Numbered from the stretch's first letter, positions 1-10,500 are shown. The stretch: 64,000 nucleotides of DNA from Niastella yeongjuensis (GCF_900110245.1 NZ_FOCZ01000024.1:1-64000), one strand, 5' to 3'. The notes: generated by a model from the letters alone, not told the origin. Translations and numbers: made by a program.

Positions 1-145
1 CATAGCCGAGATGTTCATCAAGTTCACCTTTGAGCATCTCTTCCACACCCTGCTTGTAGAGTTCACTGAAAAAAGATTGGAAGTCTTCCTTGCTTTTGAA
101 TTGCTTAAAAAAGTCCTTGGGAATTTTTGATTGTTCTTTGTCCAT
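1..145 (-). CDS. IS256-family (mutator-type) transposase, N-terminal part, cut by window edge
   Basis: Reading back from an ATG at 143-145 gives 48 codons with no stop up to the window edge. The peptide begins MDKEQSKIPK and contains EEMLKGELDEHLGY, a stretch typical of the N-terminus of IS256/mutator transposases, which cut and paste their element with a DDE nuclease domain. The catalytic part lies outside the window, so activity cannot be judged. Immediately upstream is a GC-rich inverted repeat (194-260) that fits a non-coding IS end. The neighbouring small genes at 0.3-1.6 kb are disrupted, which fits an insertion in a decaying region. The family call rests on recognising this short motif. 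Confidence 0.82.
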   Translation of the reverse strand, partial: MDKEQSKIPKDFFKQFKSKEDFQSFFSELYKQGVEEMLKGELDEHLGY

Positions 146-193
146 AAATCTGTATTAAAGGTAATAAAAAATGGGGCCAAATTTTGCGCCGCT

Positions 194-260
194 CCCCAGG
201 CAGGTTCCGCTTCGTTCGGCTCCGCTTCGCTCCGCCTCACTTCGCTACACCTGCCTGGGG
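194..260. repeat. 12-bp inverted repeat at the IS256-type element end
   Basis: CCCCAGGCAGGT at 194-205 and its exact reverse complement at 249-260 enclose a 43-base spacer built of TCCGCTTCG-like words. It lies just upstream of the transposase start and could fold as a hairpin that shields the transposase from outside transcription. The exact terminal inverted repeat of the IS cannot be fixed without its other end. Confidence 0.55.
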
Positions 261-293
261 AATTAAACCCCTAATACAGTTACTTAATAACGT

Positions 294-491
294 TTACACA
301 AAGAACTTTATACTACCTTTTACTACAAAAACCTGGTTACCTGTATAAGCACTTACTATAAAGTCCTTATTCCCCATTGTCAACATTGTAACCTTATCAA
401 GTTGAGATCCTATAGTTTGTTCAACTGATTGAGAAATTGCGAGATTCTTTATTAATAAAAGAAACAGGATAAAAGACATTCTTCTTTGCAT
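294..491 (-). CDS. small secreted protein, possible immunity protein
   Basis: The likely start is the ATG at 489-491 (MQRRMSFILFLLLIK). An upstream GTG/ATG-type start at 512 would overlap the preceding ORF. The product of about 65 residues has an N-terminal hydrophobic segment ending in AISQ that looks like a signal peptide, then a short hydrophilic domain (VEQTIGSQLDKVTMLTMG). I recognise no family. It begins 10 bases after the stop of the toxin-tip-like ORF at 502, so an immunity role is suggested by position only. Its C-terminus lies within about 35 bases of the IS-like end and may be truncated. Confidence 0.45.
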   Translation of the reverse strand: MQRRMSFILFLLLIKNLAISQSVEQTIGSQLDKVTMLTMGNKDFIVSAYTGNQVFVVKGSIKFFV

Positions 492-501
492 ATAAATAGA
501 T

Positions 502-1108
502 TTAAAAACCATTACCGCTAAGAGCTTGATTTAATTTAAGCTTAAATAATCCTGCCTGGATATAATCTGGAATAGCATTTGCCCTGTTATAATCCATTTG
601 CGCACCATGAGACGCTCCATTTCTCCATGCATCAACTGGATTTTTTACTCTATTATAAAGGTTTTCCATTTGAATGGCGTCCGAACTACTCCAAGTTCCA
701 GAACCTGGAACCATTCTTCCTATCTGGGTTTGTGTAGTTAAGGCCGCCTCCTGTTGCACGATCAACATCGATGCCTTTGCCTATGGGTTTATAGTTAGTA
801 TTTAAGAACAATTCCTTTTCAATAACCTCCTTCATTTTGCTATCATATTTTTCATCCCGACTAATTACTTCCACAGTATGGTAATCCTTTGAATTTATCG
901 CACTATAATATCCATATGCCAATGCCTGGTCATCCACACTCTGTCCTGCAATAGCATTGGCAAAATCTTTTTCATTAATATGTTCAAAATCTTTTTTATT
1001 ATCACTAAGCTTGAATAAGGCTCTTAAGTCCTTTTTATTTTCACCCTGAAATGAGCTCTGTACCATAGATAACTCCCTGGAAGCACTTGTTTCGTTATTA
1101 CCACCCAA
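502..1108 (-). pseudogene. decayed polymorphic-toxin tip, split by a frameshift
   Basis: Two minus-strand ORFs overlap in different frames: 686-1108 (140 codons, TTG start with AAAGGAG just upstream) and 502-768 (88 codons). The first ends in a Gly-rich stretch (RATGGGLNYTNPDRKNGS). The second continues as GSGTWSSSDAIQMENLYN and ends at 502. They read best as one protein broken by a one-base frameshift near 690-740. The organisation (charged helical part, Gly-rich linker, compact C-terminal part, small secreted ORF directly after) resembles displaced Rhs toxin tips. No catalytic motif is recognised, so toxin identity is inferred from context next to the Rhs gene. Confidence 0.45.
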
Positions 1109-1119
1109 AGTATCTCCTT

Positions 1120-1332
1120 TTACATCGTTATACCAAATTCGATTACCAGCAAAGCAATTGCATTAGACTTATCGACTAAGTCTACTCGTTTATGATTACC
1201 AAATGTATTTACCATTTCTATGGCAATTAATCCCTTGTAAAAGACTGTATCATATAATTGAACATCATTTGCCTCTTTCAGATGAGAACCTAAAAACATA
1301 CGAACTATTCCTATAAAATATACATTACTCAT
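1120..1332 (-). CDS. small hypothetical protein coupled to the Rhs-derived fragment
   Basis: An ATG at 1330-1332 shares a base with the TGA stop (1332-1334) of the upstream Rhs-derived fragment, a TGATG overlap that suggests translational coupling. The product of about 70 residues begins MSNVYFIGIVRMFLGS and ends IEFGITM. I recognise no family. The overlap resembles a toxin-tip/immunity junction, so it may be an immunity relic. An alternative is that it continues by frameshift into the ORF below 1160 (frame reading NRIWYNDVKGDTLGG). Confidence 0.35.
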   Translation of the reverse strand: MSNVYFIGIVRMFLGSHLKEANDVQLYDTVFYKGLIAIEMVNTFGNHKRVDLVDKSNAIALLVIEFGITM

Positions 1333-1577
1333 CAATTCCTATGTTTATTATTATCAAATCTAAAGGTTGAGGATCTATCTCTATTATCTTGATCATTTAT
1401 AATATCAAGTGTATTAGTCTTTATTGGACTAACCTGCTTAGGTAAAAACCCCTTATTTGTATATGAATATCCTTTTCTACTATGCACGATTCCCGGCTTA
1501 TAGTAATATGCCAGTCTGTTCATCTCCAGTTGTTTGCCGCCATCTGTATTTCCGCTACGTTTGTAACTTCCCCTCAC
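1332..1577 (-). pseudogene. orphan fragment copied from the Rhs gene, fused to an unrelated tail
   Basis: Bases 1492-1569 match 6265-6342 inside the main Rhs gene and encode the same words (SGNTDGGKQLEMNRLAYYYKPG against NGNTDGGKQLEMDRLAYYYKPG). Homology stops abruptly on both sides. Beyond it the ORF runs into an AT-rich tail (GYSYTNKGFLPKQ to RFDNNKHRN) with no Rhs similarity. The first codon available is a GTG and there is no signal peptide, so this is a displaced C-terminal piece rather than a working gene. Such orphan Rhs ends are known downstream of rhs genes, where they serve as donors for tip switching. Confidence 0.7.
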
Positions 1578-1620
1578 CTCGATGATACTGCCAGGTGATG
1601 TATTCCCGGTTATCTATATT

Positions 1621-1750
1621 GAGTGCTATTGCCATCTTAATAGTTTTTTAATGGGGTGAGCCAAGCTGTTTTAAGCCTGGCTTCCGTTTTTCTGTTAATT
1701 ACTTATCGGATATCCGGACGCTTTGTTTCGTAATATTCGAGGAGGTTGCA
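1621..1750 (-). repeat. diverged repeat module, copy B
   Basis: This stretch resembles 3705-3836. It has the same order of landmarks on the minus strand: a CCTCC(A/T)CGA word, TCCGGATAT/TTCGGATAT, a small hairpin, then an ATG in the word ATGGCAATA. Over 1711-1750 it matches 3797-3836 at 31 of 40 positions. Both copies stand directly before a broken ORF beginning MAI. They look like the 5' leader of the same mobile gene, now decayed. Confidence 0.5.
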
Positions 1751-1813
1751 GGGCCTAATTATTGAACGATGGCATCCTTGCGCCATTATAGCGGCAACAT
1801 ATTTTCTATGTAC

Positions 1814-2217
1814 TTACATTGGATAACTTTTCTGATCTTTCGATTTCACAAATTTCAATGTATCGACTCCCCATATTCTCGTAATATCCTTCATTACTAA
1901 ATTCGTATCATTAATTTTAAGGATTATATATTTTTGCCCCAGCGCTGTCATCAAGGTATCTCCCTTTATTTCATATTTTACAGTATCAATAACATAATCT
2001 CCATAACTAACAAACTCTCTTTTCCCTAATGAATCATACACAAATTCACGTAGATAATGGGGCTTAAAAAAATTATATTATTCGCAACTTTAGCATCCCA
2101 ATACTTTAAACTATCTGCTGTAAGTAATCGAATATATTCCGACTCATCATTGCACCTTAATTCATTTTTTCGTAAAAGAGCACAACCGCAAACTAATACT
2201 AAGACTAGACATCGCAT
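1814..2217 (-). pseudogene. small lipoprotein, frameshifted (possible immunity protein)
   Basis: The ATG at 2215-2217 starts MRCLVLVLVCGCALLRK, a lipoprotein-type signal with Cys in the lipobox region. The frame ends prematurely at 2026. Shifting frame within the run of seven T (minus strand, about 2067-2073) restores a continuous protein reading NNIIFFKPHYLREFVYDS and on to a C-terminus at 1814, about 134 residues in all. The start lies 4 bases after the stop of the toxin-tail-like ORF at 2222, the same spacing as the working Rhs/immunity pair at 4545/4540. Whether the frameshift is real, phase-variable or a sequencing error is open. Confidence 0.55.
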
Positions 2218-2221
2218 AGAT

Positions 2222-2434
2222 TTAATTTTTCTTTTTAGAAGGTACTGACTTTTTTTGAGACGCATCTGGTGTAACAATTACAGCATCTAAAAGTGCAGTT
2301 GCTTCCACTTGTTGGTCCTTTTCATTATAACTCAATGAAGTATATGCACCAAGACTGGAATTATTTAAATTATCGATCTTTTTCTGCACCTCTTCAAAAA
2401 GCACTCCTTTACTTAGAGCTTCGTTTAATATTGC
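2222..2434 (-). pseudogene. short C-terminal toxin-tip-like fragment
   Basis: The open frame 2434-2222 has no ATG start and reads LNEALSKGVLFEEVQKK then DASQKKSVPSKKKN before the stop. It overlaps the end of the ATPase remnant in another frame. A GTG at 2402-2404 is possible but poorly spaced from AAAGGAG. It ends with a basic tail and is followed after 4 bases by a lipoprotein ORF, as in a toxin end followed by its immunity gene. No domain is recognised. Confidence 0.35.
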
Positions 2435-3644
2435 TTAAAATTGCATCCAGCACAGTGGTAATGTTATTTTTCATCTGCTGGTACTCCTGTTGGTCAGTAA
2501 TCGCATAGGTAAACTCTTTACTTTCACCTGCCCCTGGGAGTTTGGTTAAATAACCTGCCTGAAACAGCATAAAGTTATGGCGTTTTACCGTGCTAATGGG
2601 CATGTGCAGTTCTTTACTGATCATCCTGTTGGTAAAACTATCCTTTAGTTGCTGCTGCAGGTGCTGTTTTAACACTTCATAGTAGTTCCTACAGGCACCT
2701 GGTTGCTCATCGCTCTTACGCAGTAATACTTCGTTCATTAACTGGTTAGCTGCTTTAATGTCTGCTACCGTAGTTTCAATGTAAACTTCACCCGTAGATT
2801 CATCTTTCTTTTGCTCACGTTGATACTGGTGATAGAAAGTAATTACTTCAATGAATGCCAGATAATGGGCATTGGTTCTTCTTGGCTTAAATACACTGGG
2901 TGGCAGTTGCAACAGTTCTGCATAGGGATTTCTTACTGTAATAGGCAATAACACCCGTTGCACATTCTGAAGTAACTGCTTAACCTGCTGCTGTCCATAA
3001 GAATCTATTTTACCTGCACTCTTTAACCTTTGATAATGCATGATCTTTTCATCCTGTTCCTTTGTTTCATCCAGGTGTACCAGGAAACTCCTATTACTAT
3101 TATCCTCATACACCGATTCTTTTGTAGTGCAACCCGCAACGCAAATTGGGCCTTCCACCCGTAGGTGTACTGTTTGTGCCTCCCCAGCCTGGTTTTTGTA
3201 TACCACCGTTTTGGTAATCACCTTTTTACTTTGAAGTTCACGCAAGGGGTATAACACCTCTCATGCTCCATCGAGATCTTCAATCAGGATTAGTTTGTTC
3301 CTCAGTTCCTGCTTTCCAAAATAGTACAGGGCGTTTTCTGACAGGCTTGTGATCTGGATTACATCTTCCACCGGCATTAACTCCCCTACCTTTTCCTGTA
3401 AATGTGTTTTACCCATACCGCTGCTACCAAGGCTGATCACATGTAATGGTCCTTCCCGTTTCCTGCTTGTAAATACCAGGTACATCAGTAACCTGTTATT
3501 TTCTTCCCCTATCACCCCAATTTGCCCGATCAGCTCATTGGTGCGCGGTAATAGATCAGGATGTCGTAAAAACCTTTCAGTTTCCTTTCTTTCTACTTCG
3601 GTTAACTGTTTTACTGTCTCCTTTTCTTTTGTCAGTAATTTCAA
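2409..3644 (-). pseudogene. P-loop ATPase of a Bacteroidota mobile element, 5'-truncated with an in-frame TGA
   Basis: One reading frame runs from 3644 to 2409 (about 411 codons) with a single in-frame TGA at 3261-3263. The first part has a Walker A motif (GSSGMGKTH) and a Walker B strand (LILIEDLDGA). The part after the stop continues as EVLYPLRELQSKKVITKT and ends with a helical, possibly winged-helix region (NRMISKELHMPISTVKRH). Similar proteins, usually with an N-terminal CHC2 zinc finger, accompany recombinase genes in Bacteroidota elements, as I recall. Here the zinc-finger end is missing and the first codon is only a TTG. The gene looks dead, or possibly read through. Confidence 0.65.
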
Positions 3645-3704
3645 TTGTTAAACTCAAAAATCAATTATTCTTGCTACTGAGACCGCTTTCCAGCTTACTG
3701 ATTT

Positions 3705-3862
3705 GAGCGTTATTGCCATCACGCAGCGTTTAAAGAAGTAAAACAACAAAGCCAAGCAATTACGTTTGACCTTGTTATTTTACTTCCATCACTGAATATC
3801 CGAACGCTTTATTGTGTAAAGCTCGTGGAGGCTGCACTGTGTAAAGTTCGTGGAGGCTGCAC
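3705..3862 (-). repeat. diverged repeat module, copy A
   Basis: This is the counterpart of 1621-1750. Shared words on the minus strand include CCTCCACGA, AAAGCGTTCGGATAT and ATGGCAATAACGCTC. It differs by carrying a second tandem copy of its outer 25 bases. It stands before the truncated ATPase gene and may be its original promoter or attachment region. Confidence 0.5.
3813..3862. repeat. two tandem 25-bp direct repeats
   Basis: The unit starts TGTGTAAAGCTCGTGGAGG at 3813 and repeats at 3838 with one change (GCTCG to GTTCG). The diverged module at 1711-1750 has a single copy. Direct repeats of this size at an element edge fit recombinase binding sites or a duplicated target, but neither is proven. 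Confidence 0.75.
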
Positions 3863-3879
3863 TGCATTTTAATGTGGTG

Positions 3880-3913
3880 AAATAAAAAAGGAGGCCGTTT
3901 TATGACCTCCTTT
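3880..3913 (-). terminator. rho-independent terminator of the Rhs operon
   Basis: On the minus strand an 8-bp stem (AAAGGAGG paired with CCTCCTTT, at 3906-3913 and 3887-3894) is followed by TTTATTT. It lies about 90 bases after the immunity gene stop and closes the Rhs transcription unit. Confidence 0.75.
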
Positions 3914-4003
3914 ATTGGATTATTTTAAAAACCAGTTGTGCGTTAGAATATGTGTTTTTGGTTTTACTTTTTTAGCCCACCAACTTGACTGATACATTCT
4001 CCA

Positions 4004-4540
4004 TCAAAGTAGTAATACTTTAATTTCTTTAATCTCCTGTTCAAAGTTTTCTAACTTTATATCGTCCATGGACATCACTATTTTATTAGAATTCTTACTT
4101 AATAATTCTACACTATTTATTCCATGAATACCCATCATGCCAGTAAAAGCTTCTGTACGAATATCCTCATCCTCTTCTTGGTCATTAAAAATTGTAAATA
4201 AAGTACCCAAAAGCCCTTTATCATCTGTGGCAAAATATGCCTGAGCCAATCCTGAAACACAAGTAAGTCTTAAGTCAAAATCACTAGCCTTATCTGTCAG
4301 GGTTATCAACGCAGCTTGCCTATACTCTGGTTTTTTTATTTTCAACCCAAATAGCAAGCAGTATAGCGCAACCCGCTTTATCTCACTTCGTTTGTCATTT
4401 AAAAACTCAGAATAGATTGTCTCTAATAAACGTACATTGTTAGTTTTTTCCTGATAAGTCAAATCATATAAATATGAATAAAGTTTTGTTTCATTTTCCT
4501 TTATACTTTCAATATCTTTCCTGATTCTGTCAACTGCCAT
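4004..4540 (-). CDS. HEAT-like immunity protein of the Rhs toxin
   Basis: The 178-residue product is almost entirely helical, with repeated paired helices (RSEIKRVALYCLLFGLKI, EYRQAALITLTDK, DIRTEAFTGMMGIHG), which suggests a HEAT/ARM-like solenoid. The ATG at 4538-4540 (MAVDRIRKD) lies 4 bases after the Rhs stop, the expected place for the cognate immunity gene. An in-frame start further upstream would overlap the Rhs end by up to 74 bases. Its likely job is to bind and block the C-terminal toxin of the Rhs protein in the cytoplasm. It has no signal peptide. It is AT-rich compared with the Rhs core, as is usual for exchangeable toxin/immunity ends. Function is inferred from position and fold. 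Confidence 0.7.
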   Translation of the reverse strand: MAVDRIRKDIESIKENETKLYSYLYDLTYQEKTNNVRLLETIYSEFLNDKRSEIKRVALYCLLFGLKIKKPEYRQAALITLTDKASDFDLRLTCVSGLAQAYFATDDKGLLGTLFTIFNDQEEDEDIRTEAFTGMMGIHGINSVELLSKNSNKIVMSMDDIKLENFEQEIKEIKVLLL

Positions 4541-4544
4541 TTGA

Positions 4545-7500
4545 TTACTGTTTTTTAACATTAATGTCTTTATTGTACTTATTGGCAGCTCTTTGCAGAG
4601 CTCCAGAATAAGAATCATATGTTTTTTGAAGAGATGATCTCAATTCTTTTGCTTCTTCAAGTGCACTTCCTGAGAAAACATCAGTGTTAATCATTTTATT
4701 TAATTCTCTTATTCTGCCATTTAGATTTTTTAAATGATTAGTGATGTCGGACAAATGGTCCCAAACTTTGCCATATTTAACAATAGGGTTACCTGCCATA
4801 TCTCCAATGGCAGCATCTAGATGAGTTTTATCTATGCCTTTGAAAGCATTTTGCATTTTTATTTTAAATGTAGCCAATTGTTCAGCTCCAATAGAAGAAG
4901 AACTTTGCACAACAGGCTCCTCGATAATTGGTGCTATCTCTTGTACTGCATTTGGGGTTGTAGCTTGAGAAGGTACACCGTTGTTTGCAGCAGTAGCTTG
5001 ATTATTAACGGCAGTAACTGGCTCCTCATAAACTCTTGGCGCCGCAGGTCTTCTTGCTGCAACCACTTCTCCAAACACCCCTTGAGCCAACAATCCCAAT
5101 GCTTCACCTTGTGCTTCAGGGTCTCGATCAATAATAGCCCTTTTTGCAAGATTTACCGAATTTTCAAACATTCCAAATGACGTATACCCATACACTTGCA
5201 CCGCAACCTCTGCTATTTTACCCTTCGCCACATTATTAATTGCATCCTGAGTCTGAGTTTGGACATCACCGGCTCCCAAAGATCGTATAAACCCTGATAG
5301 TCTAGGATTTCCGTTTGCTTTTGCTTTATCAGCGAAGTAATCAGTCAAAGGCTTCCATTCTCCTCCATCCAAATCAATCCCATCAATGGGCCTATTACTG
5401 GCAAATTGATAAGGCGTTAATTCTGGGTAACCTTTTGTCAATGGATCAACAGAAAGGAATTTACCAATCCTCGGATCATACACCCGCATCCCATAATCTT
5501 GTTGATTGCCCTCGCCCTTCACCTCATTATCATTTTCCTTGCCATTAAACCCATACCTGTACTTGTCTCCATTGGGAGAAAGATAAGAGCGACCCGGCTG
5601 CAACATCCCAAACGGATAATAATCCTGCGCACTTACCACTTGCGGTTCAAAATGATCAATCAAAGAACTATTCGAAAGGGAAGATACACCAATTTTCTTA
5701 TCATTTATAGTGACCAGTACGTTGCCTAAGTGGTTACTCAATTCAAAGAGCTTGTCGCCACGAACAAAAGTAATACTATCGGCTGACCCCAGCAATGGCA
5801 TGGTGATTTTCGTCGGATAAGGATTATTCTCCAACTGATAAGCCACATCCAGGCTCCGTCTTAGCAACCCAAGCCTGCTGCTGCCGTACAAATGCAGCTC
5901 CGACTGGGTCAGATGGCCGACGTTTACTGTAGGTTTACCGGATTCGTACACACTCATCACATTGCCAGTCGCATCACGCACATACCAGGTTGTTGTTGCT
6001 TCGGTTTCTCCTCCTTTTACAACAGATTTACTGATGCGGTTTCCATCTGTGCCATAGGTATAGGTGATAACCGTTCCATCATCCTTTTTAATCTGGCTGA
6101 TCTTTCCATACACCGTCCAGCTAATACTGGATATGCTGTCTGCCGTGTTTTTAATCAGGTTACCTATTGAGTCATATTCATAGTTACCTGCTAACTGTGC
6201 ATCTATATCTACATCGTAGTTACCCGAGGGCACCGTATCATGCACGTAATCCAACTGATTGGTACCCGGCTTATAGTAGTAAGCCAGTCTATCCATCTCC
6301 AGTTGCTTGCCACCATCTGTATTTCCATTACGGATGTAACTTAAAATGTTCCCATTGGCATCATAGCTTACTCGTTCTCCGAAGTCGCTGGTTGGAGTAA
6401 GATCACTCCAGGCATTGCCTGTCTTCTTCCAGGCATCCATGGCTACCAGGCGATTGAGCTGGTCGTATTGATAGTTATACAACAAAGGATTATTCAACGC
6501 GCCCACATTCACTGCCATGCTGCTGATGTTGCCATTGTACAGCGGGCGGTATTGCCCTCCCAGCGTTCCATCGATCGAGGCGTCCTGTGGTGCAGCGCCA
6601 CTGATGGCCTTGTAGTCGCCATTAAAGTAGTTCAGCATTACATTATAGGCCGTTTTCCCTACCACACTACCAGTACTTCCATCAGCCTTTAAAGTAAACC
6701 CAACAGTATCACAGATAGCCGGATTGATCGACTTCATCCACCCCTGCAGGTTATAGGCATAGTTTACTCCCTGCACCTGCTGCTCGCCTAATACCGTACG
6801 GGCCAATGGTCCATGGTCATAATACTGGTAGTAGGCATCATTATCCCAGTTTACACTATCCGAACTGGTGAGCACATTCGTGATCCGGTTCTCGGCATCA
6901 TACACATACCGGTGATAGAAGGCATCCGGTAGTCCGGGCTGATAACTTACCTGGTTTACCTTTCCACTTACCAGGTCAAAATCATAGGCAATTTTCTTTA
7001 ACCGGTTGTTGTTATCGTTCATTACCCCCAACCGGTAATCCTGTAACAGGGTATCTACATTTCCTAAGATATCGTAGCTGTAATGGGTAGCTGTTGCATA
7101 ATGAATATTGCTCAAATCACTGGCCGTATTGTACAGCGCTGTCCAGGCAACCCGGTTACGTAAATTCTTTGCACCGAATGCAGGCAAGGTGGTTCCAAAG
7201 TAAGCAGCATCATAGGTTGTCTGGGTGATCTGTTGGGCCGTTCCTGCCGCATTTGTTAACCAGTTTTTCAGCGATTGCTGATCCCTGCTGATAGGGTCGT
7301 CCATAGCCGTGCTGCTGGCCAATTGCCCAACCTCGGTAATTCGGCCTATATCGTCATACTTCGTATAACTGTATTGTGTACTGTCTTTCTGTTTTGCGTT
7401 CTGTGAAATACTCAATCTTCCCAGCCTGTCGTACCAGAAGCTACTGGTTCCGCCATCGGGCGAATGTTGAGAAACCACCTGGTTCAGCGTATTATAACGA

Positions 7501-10500
7501 TAATCTGTTACCAGGGTATGCGCCGGCACATGTTCAATCTGGGCCGCACGCGCTGCCACTACCTGTTTTAACTCCGTGGTATCGGTTATTTCGTGTACAC
7601 CGGCCGGTGGCACAGTACGTACCAGGTTACCGGCCTGATCGTAATAGTACAATGTATAATGATACTCCCGTTTCGGATGCGTAACCGTAAATGATTCATA
7701 CCTATACGCCTCCAGACATTTGTTGATGTATTTCTGTTCGAATGCACCGGTCAGGGAATCGCTATACACCTTTGAAATTTCAGTGCCCTTGCTTACCGCA
7801 AAGAAGGTACTGTCGGTACAGGGCCCTGTATACTCTATTGCTACCGGCGGCATCAGCGGATCTGACTTACCGCACAATTGTGGCCCATTATAAATATCAT
7901 AACAATGGCCATCACCTGCGCAAACCAGCGCTGTATCGGTGAGATCATACCAGGCATATCCATTTAAATCATTATCGGTATACTTCGGTGTCACAAACTC
8001 ATCTACTCCAATGGCCCACGGTACGCGGGTAACTGTTTCGTCTGTAGCCCCCAATTGTACCGGGTTATCGTAACAACTGAGACCCGGGCGTAACACCAGC
8101 ATCAACATGTCCTGGTTATTATTACCTGCCAGGGTAAAGAGCCCGCTTGTATTTTGTGCTATACGGCCCACACTTTGGGTGCCCGACAAGTTTGTTTCCG
8201 TCGCTCCTGTTACGGAACCTGTTGCATCAACCCGCTGCCAGATAATATGCGCACTGTTGTTCCCCGTTTGCGCTACCATATAGCCGCCGTCTGCCGCCGG
8301 GAATACCGATGAGGTGGCCATTCTGTCGCTGCCGGCTGGTATATTAAATCGTTTATACGATACTACATTGCCTGTTTTTGTTAACTGGATCACACCAACC
8401 TGGGCATTTACCGTACCCAGTTGTTTGGCACTGTTCACCATCACCATATAGCCGTTCTCTGTTGGATAAATATCCCTGAACCAGCAACTCCTGGTAGTAT
8501 CGGCGCCATCAGCATAATGCCAGGAGCCCAACAGATTACCGTTATCTTTACTTACCCGGTGCACCACACCAAAATACCGGTCACCCAGGTTGGGATCATA
8601 AGCTGCACCGCTTACCAGCAAGGTATCATCCTGTTCCAGCAATCCATAAGAAGGCACACCATCATAACTTAACGAATCGGTTTCATTGGGTATACATACC
8701 GTACTGTTATCCTGCAAACGGCTGGTTCCAAAACGGCGTGTCCAGCTTATTGTGCCGTCCGGCTGTATGCGGCTTAATAAAAACTCACCATGACCCGCAT
8801 GCCGGTTATATAAGCCCAATGCCGCATAACCACCGTCGCTGGTTTGTATAATATCGTATCCATGTTCACCAAACGGAGTACTAAAGCCGACTGATCTTGA
8901 CCAGAGCACTTCACCGCCATTGTTTGTTTTTATGATCCACATAGCACCCGTTTCATAATGACCCGAATGCGTTGTACCTATTGCTATATACCCATTATCT
9001 GCTGTACGGCGCACACGTAACAACGTATCACTGCCCATTCCGCCACACTTGATCGCCCATTGTTTAACACCAAGACTATCTGTCTTTACCAGCGTGCCCT
9101 CTTTGGAAGACTTGTCCCAAATACTACCTGCCATAATATAACCGCCGTCAGGTGTAGGTTGAATATCATACAACTTACCAGCATCTGTACTTTCTGTTCT
9201 ATACAAACTGCCTATATGCTGGTCTGAACATTTTACTTCATGAGTATATAAAGAGGAATCGGCACACTGACTTATAAACTGCAGGTACTGCCAGGTTTCC
9301 AGTGAATAACCAAGCTGGTTATTCATATAGTTCTTGAACAGGGTGTTCCGTTTTATCTGAATGGAATCAGCTCCATCTGTAATACGTACCGTATCGTCCG
9401 GGAATTCCTGCTGATAACTTTTGTACAGGTTGTTCACCACCGTACAGGAAGTGCAGGATTCGCCTGAATTACACTGAAAAGCCGGTGGCAAAAAGATCGG
9501 CTGAGACAGGTACTGGCATGATACACCGGCATCCGTTGACACGATTCCCTTTTTACACAGATCCCGCAGTTGTAATAGGTCCGAATTGCTCATGGTTACG
9601 CCCTGCGTTCTTAGCATAAAGGCAGCGAAAGAATCATCAGCGCCATCACTCAGCAAATATTCATCATACTTTCCATTGATCAGCTGGCATTCGCATTCAT
9701 CTGGTTTTGTATAAACCGGTTTGTTGCTATACACCGGCTGTTTATCATAAGGCGCCGGGGCCGTGATCATGTAAGGATTACAGGTGGAGTTATTAGTTAT
9801 ATTATGTTTAAGGTTGTAATCTTTAAGAATGTCCACAAAACTATTATATCCCATGGAAGCTTTACCGGCAGGCAGGGAACTGGCGCCAAATGGATGACCG
9901 GCATCGGATGCCATTATACACAGCGCTTTTAACAATGGTAAGATAGTATCCCGCAATGCAGCATCCAGATAATTACAGGGGGCCAATTGCGCCAGCCATT
10001 GATTCGCCAGGGCCTCACTATTATCTATGTAAAATGTATTCAGTGAATCCTGGCCTCTTTTGATCGCATCTTTTACAGAGCCCTCGTCTTTTCCCTGCAT
10101 TATATATGCCAGCTCATTCTTTTCTGCAGTGGCTTTAGTATCTATACTAAACCGGGGCGTATGTCCATTATTGTACAAAGTATCATATAAAGGCATGGTT
10201 TTATAAGCCTGGTTCAGGGGCTTACAATCTTTTGGATCATTTATGATCGCATTTACCAGGTCCTTTTTATAACTGAGATACAACTGGCGGAAACTGCGCC
10301 ACGCCATATCGAGGTCTCCTTCACAGATCTGTGTGGTATCCAAAATATGACTAATAGTTTCAGGGCTTTCGTTGGAATAATACCTGACACAGGCCGCATT
10401 ACCCGAATCACATTTCGCCATTATGGTGGCCATTCCCCACATACTCACAGTCGGACCGTCCTTAAAGGTCAGGTAAGCATTGAGCTTTTTGTCAAGATTT

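Larger units (their letters stand above)
3645..4003 (-). other. gene-free stretch holding a 5' leader relic, repeats and a terminator
   Basis: On the minus strand this holds the terminator of the Rhs operon (3880-3913), two tandem 25-bp repeats (3813-3862), and an imperfect hairpin (GAAGTAAAATAACAA against TTGTTGTTTTACTTC). It also holds a 21-codon ORF from ATGGCAATAACGCTC that stops before the ATPase remnant. The small ORF looks like the broken start of the mobile gene. No intact gene is seen. Confidence 0.5.

Noticed and set aside
686-1108. Reading the 140-codon frame as an intact independent gene
   Set aside because: It starts with TTG, ends abruptly in another ORF's frame, and the following frame continues naturally, so a frameshifted relic is the better reading.
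3813-3862. Possible CRISPR repeats
   Set aside because: The two units are directly adjacent with no spacer and there are only two of them.
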